Shown piece after piece: positions 1-4,505 of a stretch of 7,750 nt of DNA (the stretch's first letter is position 1; the number at the start of each line of letters is the position of its first letter). The translations under genes and the position numbers were made by a program. The notes under the pieces were generated by a model, which was not told the DNA's origin, made no database searches, and saw nothing but the letters and a program-made list of their open reading frames with translations. The DNA is from Clostridium sp. CAG:167 (lineage in GTDB: Bacteria; Bacillota; Clostridia; Lachnospirales; Lachnospiraceae), in the NCBI GenBank assembly GCA_000433735.1, contig HF998307.1, positions 293-8,042 of the forward strand, in the 5' to 3' direction.

Positions 1-426
1 GTGCTGAAGATGAAAAGCACCGCCTTTGTGTCTAAGCGGTTGTCTGAAAAATTTGGTAAACTGTGGATCGCGGCGGAAGTGATCTTGTTTGTGCTGGTGG
101 GAGCGGCGGTGGACATCCGTTATACACTGCAGGCCGGTGCGGCGGCCTTGGCCATGATCCTTCTGGCTCTGGTTTTTCGTGCCTGCGGAGTCCTTCTTTG
201 TGTGGCAAAAACATCCCTTGGCGGAAAGGAAAAACTGTTTTGCGTCATTGCATATCTTCCGAAAGCCACGGTGCAGGCTGCGATCGGTTCGGTTCCGCTG
301 GCAGCAGGGCTTTCATGCGGACAGATCGTCTTGTCGGTGGCGGTGCTGGCTATTGTGATCACGGCACCTTTGGGAGCTCTTGGCATGGATGCGACTTACA
401 AAAAACTGCTGGAAAAAGAAAGTTAA
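1..426 (+). CDS. Cation:proton antiporter, C-terminal fragment (5' end outside window)
   Basis: The frame is open from base 1 to the TAA at 424-426 and gives 141 residues. It is very hydrophobic, with likely membrane segments near residues 21-40, 46-70 and 109-129. The stretch LPKATVQAAIG (about residues 86-96) is typical of the last membrane helices of CPA-type Na+/H+ exchangers, which move protons against Na+ or K+ across the cytoplasmic membrane. Such proteins usually have around 400 residues, so this is only the last third. The GTG at base 1 is probably an internal valine and not the start. The tail after the last helix is short and charged (YKKLLEKES), with no TrkA-type regulatory domain. 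No terminator hairpin is evident between its stop and the next promoter. The ion cannot be told from this fragment. The family call is fairly sure; the subfamily is not. Confidence 0.75.
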   Translation: MLKMKSTAFVSKRLSEKFGKLWIAAEVILFVLVGAAVDIRYTLQAGAAALAMILLALVFRACGVLLCVAKTSLGGKEKLFCVIAYLPKATVQAAIGSVPLAAGLSCGQIVLSVAVLAIVITAPLGALGMDATYKKLLEKES

Positions 427-433
427 AAATTCA

Positions 434-462
434 TTGAAAAAATGTCATGAAAATCATATAAT
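434..462 (+). promoter_or_regulatory. Putative sigma-A promoter P1 of the rubrerythrin gene
   Basis: TTGAAA at 434-439 (5 of 6 consensus bases) and a perfect TATAAT at 457-462 are separated by exactly 17 bases. A transcript would start near 469 and have a leader of roughly 108 nt before the rubrerythrin ATG. The region is AT-rich, so chance matches are possible, but the spacing and quality are good. A PerR-box-like sequence (456-470) overlaps the -10; see findings. Confidence 0.6.
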
Positions 463-509
463 AATCGTGATAAATAAGATTATGGCAAGTGGATTATATC
501 CAGAGAAAG

Positions 510-518
510 TGGTATAAT
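510..518 (+). promoter_or_regulatory. Putative extended -10 promoter P2 of the rubrerythrin gene
   Basis: TGGTATAAT at 510-518 is an exact extended -10 element (TGnTATAAT). The -35 at 17-bp spacing (490-495, TGGATT) is poor, which is common for extended -10 promoters. Start would be near 525, closer to the gene than P1. A small CTCT-acaa-AGAG hairpin (540-551) would lie in the leader of both transcripts, just ahead of the Shine-Dalgarno sequence. Confidence 0.5.
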
Positions 519-576
519 AAACAGAAAATGAGAAAATGTCTCTACAAAGAGGAAAAGGATTGGAGGAATGATTTAT

Positions 577-1119
577 ATGGCAGAAAATAAATATGCAGGA
601 ACACAGACAGAGAAGAATCTTCAGGAGGCGTTTGCCGGCGAGTCCCAGGCAAGAAATAAGTACACATATTTTGCGTCTGTAGCGAAAAAAGAAGGATATG
701 AGCAGATGGCATCTCTGTTTTTAAAGACAGCGGATAATGAAAAAGAGCATGCCAAAATGTGGTTTAAAGAACTTTCCGGCATTGGTGATACCAAAGCCAA
801 TCTGGAGGCAGCCGCAGAAGGTGAAAATTTTGAGTGGACTGATATGTACGAAGATTTTGCAAAGACAGCTGAGGAGGAAGGGTTCCCACAGCTGGCAGCA
901 AAATTCCGTGCAGTAGGCGAGATCGAGAAACATCATGAAGAGAGATATCGTGCTCTGCTTAAAAACATCGAAGCAGCCCAGGTTTTTGAAAAAAGTGAAG
1001 TAAAGGTCTGGGAGTGCCGCAACTGTGGGCACATTGTAGTAGGAACCAAGGCACCGGAAGTATGTCCGGTATGCGCACATCCACAGAGTTATTTTGAGAT
1101 TCATGGAGATAATTACTAA
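577..1119 (+). CDS. rbr: Rubrerythrin
   Basis: The product is a cytoplasmic non-haem iron protein that reduces hydrogen peroxide in anaerobes, with electrons entering through a rubredoxin-like domain. The 180 residues show the classical two-part layout. A four-helix ferritin-like domain (about 1-135) carries E22, E55-x2-H58 and E117-x2-H120, placed as diiron ligands. A C-terminal rubredoxin domain has C147-x2-C150 and C163-x2-C166, the iron-binding cysteine pairs. Length is normal. I chose ATG 577 over the in-frame ATG 568 because GGAGG at 562-566 lies 10 bases before 577 but only one base before 568. Two promoter-like sequences lie upstream. The histidine phosphatase gene begins 12 bases after the stop, so the two are probably cotranscribed. 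The family is certain; peroxidase activity is inferred from the family. Confidence 0.97.
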   Translation: MAENKYAGTQTEKNLQEAFAGESQARNKYTYFASVAKKEGYEQMASLFLKTADNEKEHAKMWFKELSGIGDTKANLEAAAEGENFEWTDMYEDFAKTAEEEGFPQLAAKFRAVGEIEKHHEERYRALLKNIEAAQVFEKSEVKVWECRNCGHIVVGTKAPEVCPVCAHPQSYFEIHGDNY

Positions 1120-1131
1120 TAAGGAGTTCAT

Positions 1132-1671
1132 ATGAGTAAGATCTATTTTGTGCGCCACGGTGAAAGTCAGTGGAATGTGGAAGACAAGATCTGCGGTCAG
1201 ACAGATATCCCGCTGACAGAGCGGGGCCACGCCCAGGCAGAAGAGACCGGGAGACGGATCGTGGAAAAGGGGATCACAGCGGCGGAGATCCTCTGCTCTC
1301 CGCTTTTACGGGCAAAAGACACCGCAGCACATATTTCCCAGGTGACGGGGATTCCCCTGAAAGTAGAGCCGCGGCTGACGGAACAGAACTTCGGTATCTG
1401 GGAGGGAACTTCTCCCAGAATCAGTGAACCATTCTGTCAGGCAAAGAAAGAGTTTCTCAGCCGGTACGAGACAGGAGAATCTATGTTTCAGCTGGCACAG
1501 AGGATTTATAATCTGCTGGATGAACTGAAAGAAACCGGACAGGATTATATTTTGGTGGCACATAACGGTATTTCCCGTGTGGTCTGCTCCTATTTCCGGG
1601 AGATGACCAATGAAGAATATGCTTCATATGGTGTAGAAAACTGCAGCGTGACAGAATTTACATATGAATAG
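1132..1671 (+). CDS. Histidine phosphatase family protein (phosphoglycerate mutase-like)
   Basis: The 179-residue protein starts with the family signature VRHGESQWN, where R8 and H9 begin the catalytic site and H9 would be the phospho-accepting histidine. Further expected site residues are R60 (in CSPLLRAKDTA), E84 (in LTEQNFGIWEG) and H144 (in VAHNGISR). Members remove or move phosphate on small metabolites, and some act on alpha-ribazole phosphate, sugar phosphates or 3-phosphoglycerate; the substrate cannot be read from this sequence. No signal peptide is seen, so it is cytoplasmic. AAGGAG at 1121-1126 gives a strong ribosome site five bases before the ATG. It follows rubrerythrin by 12 bases, which points to one operon, though no functional link is obvious. 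A strong hairpin follows its stop. The family is sure; the role is not. Confidence 0.93.
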   Translation: MSKIYFVRHGESQWNVEDKICGQTDIPLTERGHAQAEETGRRIVEKGITAAEILCSPLLRAKDTAAHISQVTGIPLKVEPRLTEQNFGIWEGTSPRISEPFCQAKKEFLSRYETGESMFQLAQRIYNLLDELKETGQDYILVAHNGISRVVCSYFREMTNEEYASYGVENCSVTEFTYE

Positions 1672-1682
1672 AGTATAATGAC

Positions 1683-1736
1683 AAAAGGCTTTTTACATAC
1701 AGGCGTGAAGACGGCGCATATGTAAAAGGCCTTTTT
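1683..1736 (+). terminator. Long-stem intrinsic terminator, probably bidirectional
   Basis: The arm at 1683-1699 pairs with 1719-1735 over 17 bp with one G-T pair at 1690/1728. The loop of 19 bases can form a small inner CGT-gaag-ACG stem. The outer end of the stem is A4 on the left and T5 (1732-1736) on the right, so either strand yields a hairpin ending in a U-run. It lies 11 bases after the histidine phosphatase stop and ends the rubrerythrin unit. No gene comes from the other direction, so only the + direction seems needed. Confidence 0.85.
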
Positions 1737-1835
1737 GCGAAAGTGAAGAAATAGAAACTGCGAAAATCACGGAATAGCATTGACAAATGGCGGAATTGAG
1801 GGAAATATCGGCACCTGAAAGGTTGTATAACATTA

Positions 1836-1865
1836 TGAATATTTTTCTCTGTTTTCCACATACTA
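1836..1865 (+). promoter_or_regulatory. Sigma-G-type promoter of spoVT
   Basis: TGAATA at 1836-1841 and CATACTA at 1859-1865 are separated by 17 bases. This is an exact match in both boxes and spacing to the sigma-G consensus described in Bacillus subtilis (TGAATA, 17-18, CATACTA). Transcription would begin near 1872, giving a leader of about 43 nt to spoVT. Sigma G is the late forespore factor, and spoVT is a known sigma-G target in B. subtilis, so place and sequence agree. A weaker sigma-A-like TTGACA also occurs at 1780-1785 but lacks a good -10. Confidence 0.82.
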
Positions 1866-1914
1866 CCTTTACCACACATGAATGAAAAATATATAGGAAA
1901 ACTAGGAGGATCAT

Positions 1915-2460
1915 ATGAAAGCGACAGGAATTGTACGCAGGATCGATGGACTTGGCCGGATCGTCATCCCCAAAGAGATAAGACGGTCACTCCGCATTCG
2001 CGAAGGTGAGTCCATGGAGATCCTGGTAAGTTCAGATGGAGAAATCATACTGACTAAAAATTCTCCCGCCCAGGGAATTGAGCCGCTGGCGGGAGAATAT
2101 GTAGAGGCACTGGCGGAACTGACCAGAGCCACGGCCTGTGTCTGTGACAGATATCAGGTCATTGCAGCGGCAGGCCCACAGAGCGGGAACTGTCTGTACC
2201 AGCGGATCCACGAGGATCTGCAGCAGTGCATAGAACAGCGGCAGGTGGTGATGGCAACGGCTGAGGATGCCAGATTTTGCCGGTTGTTTGAAAAGGAGGA
2301 CGATGTCACCGCCCAGGTGATCTGTCCCATCGTATCAGAAGGGGATGCCATCGGAGCATTGTTTTTATTTGGCAAAAAAGAAGGAATGTATTTTACGGAA
2401 ACAGAAGAGAAGATGGCACATTGCGGAGCCAGGTTTCTGGCAAGGCAGACAGAAGGGTGA
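1915..2460 (+). CDS. spoVT: Stage V sporulation protein T, AbrB-type regulator
   Basis: This forespore DNA-binding protein tunes sigma-G-dependent genes late in sporulation. The 181 residues are close to the usual size for the family. Residues 1 to about 50 form the AbrB/MazE-type swapped-hairpin DNA-binding domain, with the hallmark GIVRRIDGLGRIVIPKEIRR run starting at G5. The rest (about 60-178) fits the GAF-like domain of SpoVT, which carries the effector or dimer function in the known structure. The start is fixed by AGGAGGA at 1904-1910, four bases before ATG 1915. An exact sigma-G-type promoter precedes it. In B. subtilis spoVT is followed by yabM (spoVB) and yabN (mazG); here hup follows directly, with its own promoter beginning 27 bases after the spoVT stop. 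No clear terminator is seen between them. Confidence 0.96.
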   Translation: MKATGIVRRIDGLGRIVIPKEIRRSLRIREGESMEILVSSDGEIILTKNSPAQGIEPLAGEYVEALAELTRATACVCDRYQVIAAAGPQSGNCLYQRIHEDLQQCIEQRQVVMATAEDARFCRLFEKEDDVTAQVICPIVSEGDAIGALFLFGKKEGMYFTETEEKMAHCGARFLARQTEG

Positions 2461-2486
2461 AGAAGCCCGAGTTTATCATATTTTCC

Positions 2487-2515
2487 TTGACAAAGCACCG
2501 AAAAAAGGTTATATA
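2487..2515 (+). promoter_or_regulatory. Strong sigma-A promoter of hup
   Basis: A perfect TTGACA at 2487-2492 is followed after 17 bases by TATATA at 2510-2515 (5 of 6 consensus bases; overlapping TATATA registers extend to 2517). The start would be near 2522, with a leader of about 50 nt. Strength agrees with the high expression expected for HU. Confidence 0.8.
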
Positions 2516-2571
2516 TATGAAGTAGGATATTTATAAATCTAGAACAAAAATTTTCGAGGAGGATATAATCC

Positions 2572-2847
2572 ATGAATAAGACAGAATTAGTAGCAGCTAT
2601 GGCTGAAAAAACAGGGTTGTCAAAAAAAGATGCTGAGAGCGCATTGAAAGCATTCATCGACACAGTAACAGATGAATTGAAAGCAGATGGAAAAGTTCAG
2701 TTAGTTGGATTTGGTACATTTGAAGTAGCTCAGAGAGCAGCTAGAGAGGGAATCAACCCACTTACAAAACAGCCTATGAAGATTGCTGCATCCAAAGCTC
2801 CTAAGTTCAAAGCTGGTAAAGGCTTGAAGGATACTTTGAACGCATAA
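2572..2847 (+). CDS. hup: HU family nucleoid DNA-binding protein
   Basis: HU is a small basic dimer that bends and compacts chromosomal DNA. The 91 residues show the whole fold: the N-terminal helices starting MNKTELVAAMAEKTGLSKKD, the core GFGTFEVAQRAAREG, and the DNA-binding arm with INPLT followed by the basic MKIAASKAPKFKAGKGLK end. The length is normal for HU. AGGAGGA at 2557-2563 lies eight bases before the ATG. The gene uses a narrow codon set rich in GCA, GCT, AAA and GAA, unlike its GC-richer neighbours, as expected for a highly expressed gene. It is a complete unit, with a strong promoter before and a hairpin terminator after. HU and the related IHF share this fold, but the sequence and monocistronic setting favour HU. 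Confidence 0.97.
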   Translation: MNKTELVAAMAEKTGLSKKDAESALKAFIDTVTDELKADGKVQLVGFGTFEVAQRAAREGINPLTKQPMKIAASKAPKFKAGKGLKDTLNA

Positions 2848-2879
2848 TTTGTTCTGTTTATAGACACAATGGTTGTGAT

Positions 2880-2912
2880 AGCACTCTCTTGCCGTGCAAG
2901 GGAGTGTTTTTT
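2880..2912 (+). terminator. Intrinsic terminator of hup
   Basis: The arm 2880-2892 pairs with 2896-2908 around a CGT loop, with 13 pairs including two G-T pairs, and a T-run continues to 2912. It begins 33 bases after the HU stop. rqcP starts 60 bases later with no convincing promoter of its own, so some read-through may feed the next genes. Confidence 0.88.
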
Positions 2913-2972
2913 GTTGCCCGGGATTGGCAAGTGATTACCGAGGCACAGAAAACAAAAAGGAGAGAGTCTGTT

Positions 2973-3212
2973 ATGAGATTAGATAAATATTTAAAGGTTT
3001 CAAGATTGATAAAACGCCGCACCGTGGCCAATGAGGCTTGTGATGCCGGAAGGATTCAGGTTAATGGCAAGGTGGCGAAGGCGTCGGTGCAGGTAAAACC
3101 GGGGGATGTCATTGAGATACAGTTTGGCAACCGGAATACAAAAGTAGAAGTACTTCGTACCGATGAAACATGTAAAAAAGAAGAAGCAAGAGAAATGTAT
3201 AAAGATCTGTAA
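2973..3212 (+). CDS. rqcP: S4-domain RNA-binding protein, RqcP/YabO type
   Basis: The 79-residue protein is little more than one S4 RNA-binding domain: RLDKYLKVSRLIKRRT at the start, then GRIQVNGK and KPGDVIEI, the usual S4 pattern shared with Hsp15 and ribosomal protein S4. In B. subtilis the gene at this place (yabO, now rqcP) encodes a factor that binds stalled 50S-peptidyl-tRNA complexes and helps RqcH add alanine tails. The family, size and position before yabP support the same identity. I chose ATG 2973: AAGGAG at 2957-2962 lies ten bases upstream, and the longer in-frame extension to TTG 2889 would begin inside the hup terminator. The tail is charged (CKKEEAREMYKDL). A palindrome-rich gap of 61 bases separates it from yabP. 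The function is inferred from position and family. Confidence 0.88.
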   Translation: MRLDKYLKVSRLIKRRTVANEACDAGRIQVNGKVAKASVQVKPGDVIEIQFGNRNTKVEVLRTDETCKKEEAREMYKDL

Positions 3213-3234
3213 GTTCTAACAGAGCCGGCTCCGG

Positions 3235-3253
3235 CATACTATATAATAGTATG
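3235..3253 (+). promoter_or_regulatory. Perfect palindrome containing promoter-like boxes ahead of yabP
   Basis: CATACTAT (3235-3242) and ATAGTATG (3246-3253) form a perfect 8-bp inverted repeat around ATA. The left arm resembles a sigma-E -10 (CATACAnT, one mismatch) and also equals the sigma-G -10 CATACTA. A TATAAT lies at 3242-3247 but has no -35 partner. A matching -35 for sigma E or G is not clear (TTCTAAC near 3214-3220 is poor). yabP is sigma-E-dependent in B. subtilis, so a mother-cell promoter is expected here. The function is unproven; it could also be an operator. Confidence 0.35.
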
Positions 3254-3273
3254 TGAACAAAGGGAGGATAGCT

Positions 3274-3555
3274 GTGGAGCAGACGATATCCAATCAGGAG
3301 CAGCGTCTTCAGATGCTGAACCGTAAAAAGATAGAATTGACAGGGGTTACGGAGGTTATTTCCTTTGACACCCAGGAGGTGGTACTGGACACAGTAGAGG
3401 GACAGCTCCGGCTGGAAGGAGAGGATCTTCACGTAAAAAAGCTGGTTCTGGAACGAGGCGAAGTAGAGATCCAGGGGAAAGTCAGAGAGCTGGCCTATAA
3501 AGAGCCCAAGATCAAAAGCACATCCGGCGGCCGGATTGGAAGGATCTTTCGCTGA
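3274..3555 (+). CDS. yabP: Sporulation protein YabP
   Basis: YabP belongs to the YabP/YqfC family of small sporulation proteins made in the mother cell and involved in envelope or coat formation; its biochemistry is not established. The 93 residues are mostly beta-strand in pattern, with the family core LTGVTEVISFDTQEVVLDT, then EGQLRLEGEDLHVKKL and LERGEVEIQGKV, and a basic tail ending GGRIGRIFR. I chose GTG 3274 because GGGAGG at 3262-3267 lies six bases upstream; the in-frame GTG 3253 has no ribosome site and sits in the palindrome. The stop codon overlaps the next start by one base (TGATG, 3553-3557), so yabQ is translationally coupled. The pairing with yabQ confirms the call. Confidence 0.93.
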   Translation: MEQTISNQEQRLQMLNRKKIELTGVTEVISFDTQEVVLDTVEGQLRLEGEDLHVKKLVLERGEVEIQGKVRELAYKEPKIKSTSGGRIGRIFR

Positions 3556-3938
3556 TGGAAAAAGTCCTTGGCCAGTTGTGGTATGGGATAGCCGGTTTTT
3601 GTGCGGGGATCCTGGTGCGTTTTTTCTATGATGTGATCCATGGGTGGGGGAGAAAAAGGACGAGGACCGCTTGTTTTATCCGGGACTGGTGTTTCTGGCT
3701 GGCGGCCGGTGTGTTTGTGTTTGATGTGATATTCCGCATGAATCAGGGAATCCTCCGCAGTTTTTTTCTTGTTTTGTTTGGCGGGGGCATGATCCTATAC
3801 AAGAAGACGGCAGGTGATGTGGTGGAGAGGATTGTTCTACGGCTATGGAATGGTCTTTGTGGGATGGTTTTGCGACCATATGTTTGGATTCGCGGAAAAA
3901 TCGGAAAAAAAGGCAAAAAAAAGGCAAAAAAGCCTTGA
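3555..3938 (+). CDS. yabQ: Spore cortex biosynthesis protein YabQ
   Basis: YabQ is a membrane protein of the engulfing mother-cell membrane that is needed for spore cortex formation in B. subtilis; its activity is unknown. The 127 residues give likely membrane segments at about 8-28, 47-63 and 66-83. Between the first two lies a basic loop (HGWGRKRTRTACFIRDW). After a less hydrophobic stretch (PYVWIRGKIG) the protein ends in a lysine-rich tail (KKGKKKAKK). No ribosome site of its own is needed: the ATG overlaps the yabP stop by one base. The last codons are unusual at the DNA level, with A-tracts at 3905-3931, and the stop TGA lies within the -35 box of the promoter for the next gene. Family identity rests on position after yabP, membrane pattern and the N-terminal LWYGIAGFCAGILVRFFYD. 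Confidence 0.9.
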   Translation: MEKVLGQLWYGIAGFCAGILVRFFYDVIHGWGRKRTRTACFIRDWCFWLAAGVFVFDVIFRMNQGILRSFFLVLFGGGMILYKKTAGDVVERIVLRLWNGLCGMVLRPYVWIRGKIGKKGKKKAKKP

Positions 3939-3963
3939 ATTATTGTGCAAAAACCCCTATAAT
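3935..3963 (+). promoter_or_regulatory. Sigma-A promoter of divIC, inside the yabQ end
   Basis: TTGAAT at 3935-3940 (4 of 6) and a perfect TATAAT at 3958-3963 are separated by 17 bases. The -35 overlaps the yabQ stop codon (3936-3938). A start near 3970 gives a 60-nt leader. It would let the division gene be expressed during growth, when yabP and yabQ are expected to be silent. Confidence 0.7.
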
Positions 3964-3982
3964 TAAAACACTACAATTATAG
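3957..3982 (+). repeat. Inverted repeat over the divIC -10 and start site
   Basis: CTATAATT (3957-3964) and AATTATAG (3975-3982) are perfect 8-bp inverted arms separated by ten bases (aaaacactac). The left arm contains the -10 box, and the expected start point (about 3970) lies in the spacer. The right arm itself is part of a 12-bp near-palindrome at 3971-3982. Such placement fits a repressor operator or a 5' mRNA hairpin, but the arms are AT-rich and could be chance. Confidence 0.45.
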
Positions 3983-4029
3983 AATGATAGTTGCACTACA
4001 GGGATAGCAATTGGAGGGATGATTCAACC

Positions 4030-4332
4030 GTGAAAAAAAGGAAAAAGCGTAGAACAAGTTTATATCTTGTTATGATGGTTGCTGGCCTTTTTGTTGGTAC
4101 GCTGGTAATTCACGGCGTGAATCTGCGTGCAGACTGCAAAAAGCTGCAGGCACAGCAGACAGAGTTGAAGGCGCAGAAAAAAGAACTGCAAAAAGAAAAA
4201 AAGGAAATTAAAGAAAAGTCAGAATATATGAAGACAGATCAGTATATAGAGGACACAGCCAGGGAGAAGTTTGGCCTTGTGTATGGCAACGAGATAATTT
4301 TTAAAGCGGCCGACGGTGAGAGCGGCAATTAA
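4030..4332 (+). CDS. divIC: Septum formation initiator DivIC/FtsB family protein
   Basis: This bitopic membrane protein of the divisome pairs with FtsL and DivIB (FtsQ) at the septum. The 100 residues are of normal length. A short basic cytoplasmic start (KKRKKRRTS) is followed by one membrane helix at about 11-30, a lysine/glutamine-rich coiled coil at about 33-68, and the conserved end TDQYIEDTAREKFGLVYGNEIIF. I chose GTG 4030: GGAGG at 4013-4017 lies upstream (12 bases, somewhat long), and the longer frame from TTG 3991 has no ribosome site and gives an unlikely polar extension before the basic start. The gene has its own sigma-A promoter and is followed by a terminator. Its place between yabQ and spoIIE matches divIC of B. 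subtilis, where yabR lies between divIC and spoIIE; yabR is absent here. FtsB is the proteobacterial name. Confidence 0.93.
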   Translation: MKKRKKRRTSLYLVMMVAGLFVGTLVIHGVNLRADCKKLQAQQTELKAQKKELQKEKKEIKEKSEYMKTDQYIEDTAREKFGLVYGNEIIFKAADGESGN

Positions 4333-4386
4333 GTTGTTAATTCCAAATTTTTGTTATATTTTATTTTTTCATCTTTATTTCTTTCG

Positions 4387-4421
4387 AAAAAATTCCGGAC
4401 TAACCATCCGGGATTTTTTTT
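4387..4421 (+). terminator. Intrinsic terminator of divIC
   Basis: The arm 4387-4399 pairs with 4407-4419 over 13 pairs (one G-T pair at 4394/4412) around the loop CTAACCA, followed by T's to 4421. The core is CCGGA/TCCGG flanked by A6/T-run, so it can also act on the other strand. It ends 16 bases before the spoIIE -35, insulating spoIIE from divIC. The AT-rich stretch 4333-4386 before it holds nothing else I can support. Confidence 0.88.
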
Positions 4422-4436
4422 GCATTTGGTTCCTGT

Positions 4437-4445
4437 TTTGACAAA
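4437..4445 (-). promoter_or_regulatory. Spo0A-box-like site over the spoIIE -35
   Basis: On the minus strand the sequence reads TTTGTCAAA, an exact match to the Spo0A-box form TTTGTCRAA. It covers the TTGACA -35 box. A site over the -35 is how phosphorylated Spo0A activates the spoIIE and spoIIG promoters in B. subtilis. Caveat: a consensus -35 flanked by T and A runs (TTTTGACAAAA) makes this match by itself, so it is not independent evidence. Confidence 0.5.
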
Positions 4446-4470
4446 ATATGCTGAATGGGTTGGCTATACT
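4438..4470 (+). promoter_or_regulatory. spoIIE promoter, sigma-A type with 21-bp spacer
   Basis: A perfect TTGACA at 4438-4443 and TATACT at 4465-4470 (5 of 6) are separated by 21 bases, four more than optimal for sigma-A. The known spoIIE promoter of B. subtilis has the same unusual 21-bp spacing and needs Spo0A~P to work. A start near 4477 gives a short leader of about 29 nt. A degenerate second box, TGCTGAA (4449-4455), lies in the spacer. Confidence 0.75.
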
Positions 4471-4505
4471 ATACCTCTAATGAATACAAGAGGAGGGATT
4501 CTAAA

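Noticed and set aside
721..1230. Minus-strand open frame of 169 codons opposite rubrerythrin
   Set aside because: It lies antisense to a certain gene, gives a cysteine- and phenylalanine-rich sequence with no family likeness, and has no ribosome site. It is a shadow of the codon pattern.
1780..1808. TTGACA at 1780-1785 as a sigma-A promoter for spoVT
   Set aside because: The -10 at 17-bp spacing (AAATAT) matches only 3 of 6, while an exact sigma-G-type promoter lies nearer the gene.
2914..2930. TTGCC/GGCAA inverted repeat just after the hup terminator
   Set aside because: Five pairs with a seven-base loop and no T-run; too short to call an operator or attenuator.
3905..3936. Possible -1 frameshift site at the end of yabQ: A_AAA_AAG at 3917-3923 with a small AAGGC/GCCTT stem
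   Set aside because: The stem is only 5 bp and starts inside the heptamer with no spacer, and the shift would add about 19 residues of unremarkable sequence. The A-tracts are explained by the lysine-rich tail.
4334..4362. TTGTTA-17-TATTTT as a further promoter after divIC
   Set aside because: Only 4 of 6 in each box within a very AT-rich stretch, and the terminator at 4387-4421 would stop it.
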